Assembly: GCA_947503525.1 (NCBI GenBank) | Contig: CANNEA010000005.1 | Coordinates: forward strand, 124,001 to 188,000 | Origin: an uncultured Carboxylicivirga sp. | GTDB taxonomy: Bacteria; Bacteroidota; Bacteroidia; Bacteroidales; Marinilabiliaceae | Length of the DNA stretch: 64,000 bases | Reading direction: 5' to 3' | In this document: one piece after another, positions 1-9,392 of the stretch | How the letters are laid out: each line of letters starts with the position of its first letter | Position numbering within the stretch: the stretch's first letter is position 1 | Notes under the pieces: generated by a model | Database searches by the model: none | What the model was told of the DNA's origin: nothing | What the model saw: the letters and a program-made list of their open reading frames with translations, nothing else | Translations under genes and position numbers: made by a program

Positions 1-70
1 ATATGACCTTTGACTATAACTTTCATTCGTTATTGTGGGTAATTCACAAACTTATGATCACCACTCTAAT

Positions 71-115
71 GTTAAAAGAAAGCTATTGCCTGACATCTAT
101 AAAGCAATAGCTTTC
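71..115 (-). terminator. Intrinsic terminator of the SusCD operon
   Basis: A perfect 12-base inverted repeat (GAAAGCTATTGC at 78-89, its complement at 104-115, 14-base loop) lies just after the stop of the last operon gene. Read on the minus strand it is followed by TTTTAAC, a short T-run. It could also stop transcription arriving from the left. The rest of bases 1-136 shows nothing recognisable. Confidence 0.7.
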
Positions 116-136
116 GATTATATAACTTACTTAAAA

Positions 137-1732
137 TTATTGCTTAATAAATTTCTTAGTAGTAAGAACCTTACCTCCCTGTTCCGACATATTGATAATA
201 TAAACGCCTGATTGCAAAGACTCAACATTGATCGTATTTCCTACGCCACTTAGAATAGATTGACCGGTCAGTGAGAATATTTGCCATTTCAATTCATTCT
301 TATATCCAATATTCAAAGCACTTTGTGCAGGTATTGGGTACAGAGTAATATCAACATCATTTTCCAAATCAGCATCAATAGCAGTTGCAGGGCTTCTTTC
401 ATAAGAACCTATATCAGGATTACTACCAAAATAACCATCTGTATAAGGAGGAAATTCGGTTCCATTATCGATAGCCACACTACCTTCTGCCGGGATTACC
501 TCATTATTAGCTGTTATTGCATCTGTTAGTCCCATAGTCCAACCATTTAGCCAATCGTTAAAATAAGAAGAAGCCGCTGTTGGTAATCCATCAAAAGAAA
601 TATCCGTATTTCCGATTATAGATGTAAATAATGTAAAGTTATCTGGTGCAGGAGTAAAGATTGGTGTTTGGGTATCCGGTATCCATGAAATACCAAAGTC
701 ATTAACAGCCTGTCCTTCATTACCTGTTGAGCCATATATAAGCGTGTTTATCATGGTAAACATATCAGGTTCAGCCTCCATACAAGCAACTCCGGAATGA
801 CCACCTTTATTATAGGCAATGGTTGTATTATACAAGCTTATATTTACTCCCGGGCCATTCACTTCCAATGCAGATGTTCCTGTTACATTGGAATTATTGT
901 AGAACGTAGAGTTATTAATTTGAACCGTCATGGTCGACGAAGCATCTGGGCACCAGAAAACTATTCCTCCAGCTTTACCCAAAGATGCATTATCTTTGAT
1001 TATTGTATTCGATATGGTTACAGATGAAGTCCTCGAGCCTTGATTTGTATACCAGAATAATGAAGTTCCGGTCTTACCTTCATTTTTCTCAATAATACAA
1101 TTATCCATAATCAAAGATGAACTATGTGCAGCCATGATAGCACTTCCGTCTGCTCCGGAGTTCTTACAATTTGATATTCTCACGTTATGGAATTCAGCTG
1201 CTGCATTTGCATCCATTTTAATAGCAGAACGACCATTAGCCTGATCGGGAAGCCATATATTTTTTATGCTAAGATCATGAAACTGAACTTCCACTTTGTA
1301 ATTTGCATTAAGATCATCCATACCCGATGGTGCAATGTAAAAAGCCAAACTTTGAGCACCTTGCTCCTTCCATGCTGGAAGTGGGTTGTTTTCCGGATCT
1401 GATTCATAAGCTGCTAATTCAGCATCGGTATAGGCCTGTATGGTAGTATTATCCATACCATCACCTACAATAATAAATGTTCTGTCTTTACCCCATGTGC
1501 CAAATTGAAACAATCCGGGCCTTGTAAGTGTACCAGATACATAGATATAATCTCTCCACTCTTCTATCCTATTATCATCCTGCAGTGCTTTAACTGCTTG
1601 AGTTGCATAATAAAGACCATCAGGACCATCCCAGGAACCACCCTCACCATTGGGGCCTACCTTGACTGTTTGAGCCATGATTGATGTTGCGCAGAAAGCT
1701 ACGCACAATAACATTGTACAAATTTTTTTCAT
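137..1732 (-). CDS. T9SS-exported right-handed beta-helix protein
   Basis: The 531-residue protein has an N-terminal signal peptide (MKKICTMLLCVAFCATSIMA). Its body, roughly residues 25-440, has the spaced N-rich, short-strand pattern of parallel beta-helix proteins (for example NNSTFYNNS and NTIIKDN). Residues about 450-531 form a type A T9SS sorting domain (YPIPAQSALNI followed by a KKFIKQ end), so the protein should be exported through the outer membrane and anchored or released at the surface. It is the last gene of the SusC/SusD operon, 35 bases after the DUF1735-like lipoprotein gene, and sits before a terminator. Many such proteins are polysaccharide binders or lyases. I see no catalytic signature, so binding, lyase or glycosidase activity all remain possible. 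Confidence 0.8.
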   Translation of the reverse strand: MKKICTMLLCVAFCATSIMAQTVKVGPNGEGGSWDGPDGLYYATQAVKALQDDNRIEEWRDYIYVSGTLTRPGLFQFGTWGKDRTFIIVGDGMDNTTIQAYTDAELAAYESDPENNPLPAWKEQGAQSLAFYIAPSGMDDLNANYKVEVQFHDLSIKNIWLPDQANGRSAIKMDANAAAEFHNVRISNCKNSGADGSAIMAAHSSSLIMDNCIIEKNEGKTGTSLFWYTNQGSRTSSVTISNTIIKDNASLGKAGGIVFWCPDASSTMTVQINNSTFYNNSNVTGTSALEVNGPGVNISLYNTTIAYNKGGHSGVACMEAEPDMFTMINTLIYGSTGNEGQAVNDFGISWIPDTQTPIFTPAPDNFTLFTSIIGNTDISFDGLPTAASSYFNDWLNGWTMGLTDAITANNEVIPAEGSVAIDNGTEFPPYTDGYFGSNPDIGSYERSPATAIDADLENDVDITLYPIPAQSALNIGYKNELKWQIFSLTGQSILSGVGNTINVESLQSGVYIINMSEQGGKVLTTKKFIKQ

Positions 1733-1767
1733 AATAACTGAAATTTAAATTAACACTTAATTGTTTT

Positions 1768-2667
1768 TTATTGCCACTGATTTACGCCATCTAATATTCG
1801 GTTTCTGTAAATAAGCGTATCTGTAGCAGTATAGGTATATTCTTCATGTGAATATGAATAGTTCAAATAGAATTCTCTTTTATCCTTGTCATAGAGGCAA
1901 ACTCCATTTTGTGATACTTCAATGCTTGATTCCGGATTGGGTGTAATAATGACCATATCTTCCCCATCAAATTCAATATTAAAGCTATACCTCATGGATT
2001 CACTGTCCAATTTATTTGAGATACCTGATGTAAACAGTGTGTTTGCAGAAAATGTGTTTAATGTCCAATTGTTAACATCATTAGTCACCGGTTCTTCCTG
2101 GTGATATACAGACGAGAGCGAACTAACAACATTGCCATCAGCATCCTTGGCTATGGTTGCTCCGTTATGATAATAATTGCCGAACAATTGCGCTTCATAT
2201 TTCAATTGTAAAATAAGAACATCTTTATTCTCAAGAATAGAGTCCATTGAAGTTGTTGTTAACCTGAATGGAATGGCATACTCTCCATTTAATGCCCTTG
2301 GATCACTGTAAAAAGAGGGATCAATAGATAATGTAATGTTCCCATCAAAATCACCCGGATGTACTTCAAATTGTGAATTATTGCTCAAAGAGTAGTATTC
2401 TTCTGGAAGCAGCGTTAGGTCCGTACCGGAAAGAAGGGTTTGATCAATAATGTAATCAACCGTTTCGTGCGAGTCGCTAAACCGCTTCCCCCCCATCGTG
2501 ATGCCCACTTTAATCTCATTGACTTCATTAACCACGAAACTCCTGGTCAATTCCTGATTATAAAAATAGGCTACAGAATAATCGTAATCATACTCATAAT
2601 CATCATAACAAGATGATAAAAGACACACCACAATGCTTATGTATATAATATTTACTATTTTTTTCAT
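1768..2667 (-). CDS. DUF1735-like (BT_3987 type) surface lipoprotein of the PUL
   Basis: The 299-residue product has a lipoprotein signal ending in CLLSSC. The Asp/Tyr-rich stretch after the lipid cysteine resembles signals for surface lipoproteins. The fold pattern (paired strands, PFRLTTTSMDS, a final lipocalin-like part with NLTYSYS-like strands) matches the DUF1735/BT_3987 N-terminal domain proteins that often follow susD genes as extra surface glycan-binding proteins. I chose the internal ATG at 2667 because it directly precedes the signal peptide. An upstream ATG at 2748 would put about 27 residues, encoded by an intergenic repeat, before it. It probably holds glycan for the SusCD pair. 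Assignment to the family is by pattern only. Confidence 0.72.
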   Translation of the reverse strand: MKKIVNIIYISIVVCLLSSCYDDYEYDYDYSVAYFYNQELTRSFVVNEVNEIKVGITMGGKRFSDSHETVDYIIDQTLLSGTDLTLLPEEYYSLSNNSQFEVHPGDFDGNITLSIDPSFYSDPRALNGEYAIPFRLTTTSMDSILENKDVLILQLKYEAQLFGNYYHNGATIAKDADGNVVSSLSSVYHQEEPVTNDVNNWTLNTFSANTLFTSGISNKLDSESMRYSFNIEFDGEDMVIITPNPESSIEVSQNGVCLYDKDKREFYLNYSYSHEEYTYTATDTLIYRNRILDGVNQWQ

Positions 2668-2767
2668 ATGATTAAATTTATTTTCAAAGGCCATATGGAA
2701 CTCCCAAATAAATTTGATCATCCTCCTGTGTGTAATTTGGATAATCAAATTTACATGTTCGTTTCAT
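2665..2767 (-). repeat. Intergenic hairpin element, copy A
   Basis: This 103-base element ends at the start codon of the DUF1735-like gene. Outer conserved blocks are CATATG-TTAAATTT-like, CATATGGAACTC and CATGTTCGTTTCAT on the plus strand. The centre is a 14-base-pair hairpin (2710-2723 with 2739-2752). Its single non-Watson-Crick position is G.U when read on the transcribed minus strand. It shares its outer blocks with copies B and C but not the stem sequence. Confidence 0.7.
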
Positions 2768-2856
2768 GTGTTTAAATTTTGTTTTTATTGCCACATGGAA
2801 CTCGCCAAAATCAATCAAGCTCCTGTGTGTGAAGCAATTCTCATGGCTCGTTTCAT
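2765..2856 (-). repeat. Intergenic hairpin element, copy B
   Basis: This 92-base copy abuts and slightly overlaps copy A, between the susD stop at 2901 and the DUF1735-like gene. It keeps the CACATGGAACTC and CTCGTTTCAT blocks and the loop sequence TCCTGTGTGT of copy A, but its central stem is poorly paired. It looks like a degenerate or partly decayed tandem copy. Confidence 0.6.
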
Positions 2857-2900
2857 TTTATCATATTTGATATGGTTTGACATTATTTGACACCTCTCTG

Positions 2901-4574
2901 CTACCATCCATCATTTTGCTCAACATTTTCCAAAAGAAGAGCATCTTTATAAGGTATAGGTAAAGAGGCACCGTTAAACTTGCGCGTTTCAATCACGAAC
3001 TCCTCTTCAATGAAAGATCCATCGCTCTCTTTTGTAATTCTTACACCGTGTACATCTACGTTATTCACTTGCTCATCCCACCGTCTTAAATCCCAAAAAC
3101 GTTTATCTTCAAAACACAATTCAACACGACGTTCATTTTTGATGAACTTTCTAAACTCATTATATCCGGCAGATGCTATTTCTCCCATATACATATCGAT
3201 CACGAATGCTCTTTTTCTAAGTTTTTTCATGATATCTACAGAACTTACACCATCCGTTTTGCCATTGGGATCCTGATGAAATTCATTCAGGGCCTCAGCA
3301 AGGGCAAAATAAAGTTCCGTTTTTGAAAATATGGGATTAAATGTGTTTTGAGCCCCTTTTTTTTCAGGGTGTAACTCTGCTCCCTTTGCAAGAAATTTTT
3401 TCAGATAATACCCACTACGAGTCCCATATTGGCTTACTTCCCGTGAATCTTTACCTCCCTCAAAGGTTTCTATTTTTACACCATTAAACGTGGCATCATT
3501 TAACAAAATATACTCACCCAAACGTGGATCTTTGAACCGTTCATTATATCTTTCGTGTCCCTTGGGGTAACCAAAATAATCGGGAAAAGCATCCACCAGA
3601 TCCTTGGTAGGATTGGTACTTCCTTGTCCGTAGTAAGAGGGTGGAAAATTTTTCGTTTCCAGGTTATAGTCAGAAAAAAAGCGACCTCGCCATATAACAT
3701 CCTCACCTCCAGGTGCAGAAAAGTTTCTTTTTATAGCATTATAACTTACGACTCCATCTATTTCCAAAATAGCTTCCATTGCATAATTTACAGCATCCTC
3801 CCATTTTTTTGATTTTAAAGCTTCATCAACACTATATGCAGGACTTGAGGCGAACAATGCCGCTATGGCTTTAAGTGTTTTTGCTGCTCCTTTGGTTGCT
3901 CCTCCCTCATGTTTTTCTCCATCTACCTGATCATTACCTGAATATACTTTTGGAAGATACTTGTAAGCCGAATCACAATCACTATAAATCTGTCGGACAG
4001 TTTCCATATATGAAGGACGGATTATTTTATCCTCACTTTCAGCTTCTAATACCTCTGTAACTATAGGTATCCCCATTGGAATACCATCTACCTGACCACC
4101 ATAATATTTTAATAACTTAAAATGCAAATAAGCCCGCATAAAAAGCGCTTCACCTTTATACAGATCTAACATCCTTGCATTAACCTCAGGATCTTCCATA
4201 TATCGAAGCTCTAGTCCATTTTCTAAAAAATCATTTACGTTCCTCAATAACTCATAATCAGCTCCCCAACAATTAATTACATTGAATGACGAAGACAATT
4301 GCCCCAAAGAAAAATTCCTGTTGGCAGAACTTAAATTATTACTCACAGCATCATCTGTTGCTATTGCAAGAAAATCGGATCCCGGCATGATGGCTGAAGA
4401 ATAAGGTATGGACAAATAGCTGGAGTATAGCACCCCACGTGCATAAGTTGGATTACTCCATACAAAATCGTCGGTATAAGCACCATCTAATGGCTTCGGC
4501 TCCATTATATCCTCACATGATGATAGCACAGTCACCATCATTGTAAAGAATAATATGATTTTTATAGTATTCAT
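2901..4574 (-). CDS. SusD/RagB family outer-membrane glycan-binding lipoprotein
   Basis: The 557-residue protein has a lipoprotein signal ending VLSSC. It shows the SusD/RagB layout: an N-terminal TPR-rich part (LYKGEALFMRAYLHFKLLKYYGG) and a C-terminal part with the characteristic ELCFEDKRFWDLRRWD. SusD proteins cap the SusC channel at the cell surface and deliver oligosaccharides to it. The ATG at 4574 is chosen because it starts the signal peptide; an upstream start at 4601 adds nine charged residues. It lies 14 to 40 bases after the short SusC gene and forms a pair with it. The glycan bound cannot be read from sequence, but the surrounding genes fit a sulfated algal polysaccharide. Confidence 0.95.
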   Translation of the reverse strand: MNTIKIILFFTMMVTVLSSCEDIMEPKPLDGAYTDDFVWSNPTYARGVLYSSYLSIPYSSAIMPGSDFLAIATDDAVSNNLSSANRNFSLGQLSSSFNVINCWGADYELLRNVNDFLENGLELRYMEDPEVNARMLDLYKGEALFMRAYLHFKLLKYYGGQVDGIPMGIPIVTEVLEAESEDKIIRPSYMETVRQIYSDCDSAYKYLPKVYSGNDQVDGEKHEGGATKGAAKTLKAIAALFASSPAYSVDEALKSKKWEDAVNYAMEAILEIDGVVSYNAIKRNFSAPGGEDVIWRGRFFSDYNLETKNFPPSYYGQGSTNPTKDLVDAFPDYFGYPKGHERYNERFKDPRLGEYILLNDATFNGVKIETFEGGKDSREVSQYGTRSGYYLKKFLAKGAELHPEKKGAQNTFNPIFSKTELYFALAEALNEFHQDPNGKTDGVSSVDIMKKLRKRAFVIDMYMGEIASAGYNEFRKFIKNERRVELCFEDKRFWDLRRWDEQVNNVDVHGVRITKESDGSFIEEEFVIETRKFNGASLPIPYKDALLLENVEQNDGW

Positions 4575-4614
4575 TCTCTTTAAAATTTTAGCTTTAATCA
4601 TCTAATCAGTTTAT

Positions 4615-7404
4615 CTAAAACGTCACTTTAAGTCCACCTGTAAAAGTGCTCATGGAAGCATAAGTACTTATTCCTCCATAAGGATTTTCAGGGTCAAGCG
4701 TGTCAAATGAAGTGGATGTATAAAGGTTTGTTCCTCTTACAAATACTTTACTGCCCATCTTTCTGGTCCAGTTAGAGGTAATGCTGCTTAAATCGTATGA
4801 TAACTCAACATTTTTAATCTTAAAAAATCCGGCATCCCTCATCCAATAGGATGAAGTCACATTATCATTTGGACTGGCAGAAGTTGTGAGCTTGGGGTTA
4901 GCACCTCCTGCACTCCAGGCATTGCCCTTTACATACGTTGAATATTTCTGTTCTCCATCAGCATGAAAGTAAGGATGACTGACAACATTTAAATCACGGC
5001 CAAAATAGCCAACACCAAGTACATACAACTCAACATTTTTGTATTTTAAAGACACAGGCACTCCAAGCTTGAAAAGTGGTGTTGAATTACCAATAGCCTT
5101 TTCATCAGTTCTTGCTTCCACCTTGTCATCATCTTCAGGATTCAGGTTTTTATAGCGTAGATTACCTACCTGTACCTCACCTAAATATTGTGTGGGTGAA
5201 TTGATTATTTCGTTGGCATCATTAAAAATACCAATAGCTTCAAAGCCATAAATTTCACCTACTCGTTCACCGGTACGATTCATCCAGGGATAAGGATTGT
5301 TTACCTCATTAAAAGCAAGTACTTCTGACGTGTTAAACCCAAAATTAACTCCAATGCTATAATTAAACGACTTCAACTTATCACTCCAGCTAACACTTCC
5401 GTCAACACCCCAATACTTGTTTTTATTGATATTATCATAGTACTTTTTAATACCTATTACATCGGACATAACCGCAGTGGTTATAATACCGTCTTTTATG
5501 ATATTATAGTAATCCAATTGAAGCCTAAGACGCGATCCAAACAGAAGCGCTTCAGTTCCAATATCAAACTGACGAATAGTACCCCAGCTTAAACCTACAT
5601 TACCATATTGATTCATGTACGTGGTAGAAATGTTTTCCGATTTACCTCCGGCACTTCCAAAGAAAGCAGGAATCCCCCTATACCATTCTGTTCTGAAAAG
5701 AAAGGATTCATGTGTATCGTACGTTCCCATGGTTCCGTAGGAAGCTCTTAACTTCATAAAATCAATAGCATTTACTGATTTCATAAAATTCTCCTTACTT
5801 AATATCCATCCAATACCCAAAGATGGAAACATCTTATATCGATTATCACTTGACAAATTCATATCACCTGTATACGAAAGTGATAAGTCAGCAAAATACT
5901 TTCCCTTAAAAGAATAGGCTGTGGCGAGTCCGAAGTTTTGCTTATTATCCTCCAGTGCTGTTCCCCTCATTTTCTTTTGTTGTACAAAATATACAAGGTT
6001 ACTGCTTATCTCGTGGTCTCCGAATTTTCGCAAATAATTCAGATTCATATTCGCTGCAACTTGCTGATGATAACTTGTAGCAGTAATTGATGCCCCAATA
6101 GCAGGAACGTCCACTCCCACGGGAGTGAGAGTCATCAACTCAGAACCATCTTCCTGTATAGTAAAAACAGGTTCATAAAGAGCATAGGATAGCCCTGCCT
6201 TGGCTGTTTTCTGTTGAAAATCATAAATATCAAACATACCTTTTATGCCAAAATTTAATCCTTTCGTGATTTTATTCAAATCGAAATCAAGACCAAAATT
6301 TGCCTGCACCGTCCGTGATAATTCATCAATATCTCCTTTTAAGGTCTGGTCTGCAACCGGGTTATACGGAAATGCCTGATTAATGCCAAAAGTATCTTTG
6401 GCAATTGATATCGGATACACATTGGGAGCATAAGAAGCAAGGGCATTCCACATTTGACTCTGGCCAGGTATTACATTCCGCATACCCATTACTGTGGCCA
6501 CATTCATATTTAACTTTATATTACTGGCTAACGCCACATCCACTCGACCTCTAATATTTAATCGATCATATGAGTTTTCTTTAATTTTCATATAATCCCT
6601 ACCTTCTCCGGTATAACCCAAATAGGCAAAATATTGAGTTTTCTCACTTCCTCCTTTAAACGCAATATTGGCTCTTGTAAAATTCATTGAATTATTAAAC
6701 AACTCGCTATACAAATCTTCATTTGGATACTTCAGTCCGTTCTCACCACTCTGATATCCCGCTATATCCTCTGGAGAATACCTTGGAGTCATTCCATCAT
6801 TAAGTCGTGCCTGATTGTAAAGTTGTGCATATTCATCAGATGGTAGCCATTCGGGTAAATGAGTGGCCATTTTAATACCATACTCGATATTGACATCAAT
6901 TTCATCCTCACCTGCGAAGCCTCGTTTGGTTGTAAACACAATGGCTCCGTTTTTTGCCGAACTGCCATATAGTGCATGTGCAGTCAACCCACGAAGAACT
7001 GAAACAGATTCAATTTCCTGAATATCCAACTCAACAACAGAGCGCTCCATACCATCAACAATAATGGCATAGTCCATATCGCGAACTTGCAATTGCACAT
7101 TGGATTCACCGGGACCATAACCGTTTTTCATCACTGAACCAGATGGAATAAGTCCATTAAGTGCCTCACGTACGTCAGATGTTGGGTAATGTTCTAAATC
7201 TTCTGATGAAAGCACTGTTACTGGTGCTGTTACCTTATTAAAATCAGTAGTGAAAAAAGGTGTTGAAATAGCCTTACTGCTATAACTTACCTCCATACTG
7301 TCAGGTTGACTGATGGGTTCTTGAGCTTTAATATTAATCAGAGCCCACATAAAAACCATTGTAAGAATGGCTTTCTTAAATATATATTTTATTGAGATCA
7401 GCAT
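4615..7404 (-). CDS. SusC-like TonB-dependent receptor, short form
   Basis: The 929-residue outer-membrane barrel imports oligosaccharides with energy from TonB. After a signal peptide (about residues 1-27) the protein runs almost directly into the plug domain (TAPVTVLSSEDLEHYPTSDV, then YGPGESNVQLQVRDMDY and LYGSSAKNGAIVFTTKRG). The 22-strand barrel follows, ending with an aromatic-rich C-terminus (FTGGLKVTF). It lacks the N-terminal carboxypeptidase-like domain that the neighbouring SusC at 9393 has, which makes it about 120 residues shorter. It pairs with the susD gene immediately downstream and lies 29 bases after the preceding susD stop, so it is co-transcribed. Confidence 0.95.
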   Translation of the reverse strand: MLISIKYIFKKAILTMVFMWALINIKAQEPISQPDSMEVSYSSKAISTPFFTTDFNKVTAPVTVLSSEDLEHYPTSDVREALNGLIPSGSVMKNGYGPGESNVQLQVRDMDYAIIVDGMERSVVELDIQEIESVSVLRGLTAHALYGSSAKNGAIVFTTKRGFAGEDEIDVNIEYGIKMATHLPEWLPSDEYAQLYNQARLNDGMTPRYSPEDIAGYQSGENGLKYPNEDLYSELFNNSMNFTRANIAFKGGSEKTQYFAYLGYTGEGRDYMKIKENSYDRLNIRGRVDVALASNIKLNMNVATVMGMRNVIPGQSQMWNALASYAPNVYPISIAKDTFGINQAFPYNPVADQTLKGDIDELSRTVQANFGLDFDLNKITKGLNFGIKGMFDIYDFQQKTAKAGLSYALYEPVFTIQEDGSELMTLTPVGVDVPAIGASITATSYHQQVAANMNLNYLRKFGDHEISSNLVYFVQQKKMRGTALEDNKQNFGLATAYSFKGKYFADLSLSYTGDMNLSSDNRYKMFPSLGIGWILSKENFMKSVNAIDFMKLRASYGTMGTYDTHESFLFRTEWYRGIPAFFGSAGGKSENISTTYMNQYGNVGLSWGTIRQFDIGTEALLFGSRLRLQLDYYNIIKDGIITTAVMSDVIGIKKYYDNINKNKYWGVDGSVSWSDKLKSFNYSIGVNFGFNTSEVLAFNEVNNPYPWMNRTGERVGEIYGFEAIGIFNDANEIINSPTQYLGEVQVGNLRYKNLNPEDDDKVEARTDEKAIGNSTPLFKLGVPVSLKYKNVELYVLGVGYFGRDLNVVSHPYFHADGEQKYSTYVKGNAWSAGGANPKLTTSASPNDNVTSSYWMRDAGFFKIKNVELSYDLSSITSNWTRKMGSKVFVRGTNLYTSTSFDTLDPENPYGGISTYASMSTFTGGLKVTF

Positions 7405-7433
7405 ATCTATAATTATAATTTCATTTAGTTATT

Positions 7434-9272
7434 CTAATACCCCGGATTTTGCTTAAATGCAGATGCTTTATCAATATCTCGCTGAGGAATAGGGAAAAAG
7501 TACAATCGCTCGTAAAATGGTCTCTCCTCAAGGAATTCTTTTTTGAAAATATAGCCTGTGGGAAAGTCTGTTATATTTCCTGTTTCATCTTTTTTGATAG
7601 TCATCTTGAATGTTTCCGTATAATCAGCCTTATCTATCCACTTCCAACGCCTGCTATCGACAAAACTATGGTTACCCTCAAAGCACAATTCTACATAACG
7701 TTCGTTTCTAATGCGTTTTCTAAATTCTGTTTTACTCTTATAGATGTCATCAACATCAGGTAAGCCACGAGCATTGCGTAATTCATTGATGGCAGATAAG
7801 GCTGAAAAAGTAGCTTCTGTAGGAACAACATCAGGAGATGCCGTTACTTCATTAGCTGCTTCTGCAAAATTAAGATACAACTCAGCAACCCTCTGCATAA
7901 CGCACGGATATATTGTTACAGTATTATTCCCTCCGGAAACACCTGTTCCTCCATCCCAATATTTACCTACATAATACCCTGTTTTATTATCATAACCGAA
8001 GGCTTGCTTTCTGTCTTGAGATCCTTCTGTCATATTGATCTCACGTGCAGGTTTATCCACAGGTCTTCCGTGATAAATTATGTTTTGGTAGAATCTTGGA
8101 TCTCTGGATGCATATGGATTCTGATCATTATATAGGCCTTCTGCCTGAGCATCTTCAACTGACAATGATCTTGTAGGATTGCCAGATCCATCACGTTCTA
8201 CAATTATTTCAAACCGATCCACCATATCTTGTGTCACGCACAGCCCATGTCCTCGTCCGAAATCACCGCTAATTGTTGGAGGTAACCAGGTAAATGCATG
8301 ATCCCAATCAGTAACTCTCCTTTGATAAGCATTATAGAAAATATTGTGTATATGTTCTTTTGTATATAGTTCTCCGTAAAAAATCGTTGAATAATTATTT
8401 CTATTTACTAATCCATAATTATTATTCAGTGCAAAATCCAGCGCTTCGCTGCTAGCTGTCATTGCTTTTTGCCACCTGACAGGATCCTGTTCTGCATTAC
8501 TGTATTCACTTGCATCATAAAGTAAAACCCGGCTTTTAAGAGCTAAAGCATGCATCGCACTATAACGTCCAACCTCATCAGAAATTGAGTATGAACCATC
8601 ATTTGAATTATATTCATTCCATCGTGCTGGCAGGTATTTTGCTGCTGAATCACAATCTGCAGCAATTTCCAATACTGTTTCGTGATAGCTCAAACGCGGT
8701 ACATTAACCTCATCTACATTTATATCCAAGGGCTTCTTGAAATATGGCATGCCTCCCCAAATCTCTAACATCCATGCATAAGTATATGCGCGACCAAAAT
8801 ATGCCTGCCCCATTAAACGGTCTTTTTCCTCTTGAGTAGCAGCTTCAGGAACCTGCAACATTTCCTGTTTTTGCAGCACTGTATTTGCAACACGAATTGC
8901 ATTCCAACATTGCGACCAAAAAGGTAGCTGATGATGAGTTCTTCTTTTTGCACAATATGTTTCCTCAAAAGCAGCCACATTAAACCACCTGTCTTCAAAC
9001 AAATAATTGTCAAAACTTCTGATGGCATCACTTGCACAAATAGGGAAACCAGATGTTTTTTCAGATCCAAACCGTGCACCATAGTCTTCATAAAAAGCAA
9101 ATTCCCTAATGGATCCATACATCGTGGAAAGGTAATTCCTATAATCAAGATAGGAGGTAAAAATATCTTCATCGCTTAAGTCCAAAGTCTCTTTCGGAAC
9201 ATCCAGATAATCCTCACATGCAGTGGATATGATCAAAATTGATATGATAATATATTTGAAATATTTTTTCAT
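7434..9272 (-). CDS. SusD/RagB family outer-membrane glycan-binding lipoprotein
   Basis: The 612-residue protein has a lipoprotein signal ending IISTAC. It carries SusD hallmarks: an N-terminal TPR segment (GQAYFGRAYTYAWMLEIWGG), the conserved YVELCFEGNHSFVDSRRW near residue 545, and the FFPIPQRDIDKA ending. It partners the full-length SusC encoded just upstream. The ATG at 9272 begins the signal peptide and sits at the end of hairpin element C. An in-frame ATG seven codons upstream is less likely. The long 120-base gap to susC, filled by the repeat, contrasts with the tight spacing elsewhere in the operon. Confidence 0.95.
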   Translation of the reverse strand: MKKYFKYIIISILIISTACEDYLDVPKETLDLSDEDIFTSYLDYRNYLSTMYGSIREFAFYEDYGARFGSEKTSGFPICASDAIRSFDNYLFEDRWFNVAAFEETYCAKRRTHHQLPFWSQCWNAIRVANTVLQKQEMLQVPEAATQEEKDRLMGQAYFGRAYTYAWMLEIWGGMPYFKKPLDINVDEVNVPRLSYHETVLEIAADCDSAAKYLPARWNEYNSNDGSYSISDEVGRYSAMHALALKSRVLLYDASEYSNAEQDPVRWQKAMTASSEALDFALNNNYGLVNRNNYSTIFYGELYTKEHIHNIFYNAYQRRVTDWDHAFTWLPPTISGDFGRGHGLCVTQDMVDRFEIIVERDGSGNPTRSLSVEDAQAEGLYNDQNPYASRDPRFYQNIIYHGRPVDKPAREINMTEGSQDRKQAFGYDNKTGYYVGKYWDGGTGVSGGNNTVTIYPCVMQRVAELYLNFAEAANEVTASPDVVPTEATFSALSAINELRNARGLPDVDDIYKSKTEFRKRIRNERYVELCFEGNHSFVDSRRWKWIDKADYTETFKMTIKKDETGNITDFPTGYIFKKEFLEERPFYERLYFFPIPQRDIDKASAFKQNPGY

Positions 9273-9371
9273 GTGTTTAAATTTTATCTTCATTTGTCAC
9301 ATGGAACTCTCGATGAATTTTAACATTCTCTTGTTAGTATTTTAGAATGCTAAAATTCATGTTCGTTTCAT
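9270..9371 (-). repeat. Intergenic hairpin element, copy C
   Basis: This 102-base copy fills the susC-susD gap. It shares CATGTGTTTAAATTTT, CACATGGAACTC and CATGTTCGTTTCAT with copies A and B. Its central stem is a 17-base-pair hairpin (9313-9329 with 9344-9360) unrelated in sequence to the stem of copy A. Its one mismatch is again a G.U pair on the minus strand only. Confidence 0.7.
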
Positions 9372-9392
9372 AATAGTATGATGTTGCTTTAA

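Noticed and set aside
2668-2748. N-terminal extension of the DUF1735-like protein from an upstream ATG
   Set aside because: The extension is encoded by the intergenic hairpin element and would place a charged stretch before the lipoprotein signal.
2695-2767. Short leader peptide starting MKRT in the hairpin element
   Set aside because: Copies A, B and C encode peptides of different length and unrelated sequence after the first residues, so there is no coding conservation; RNA structure explains the pattern better.
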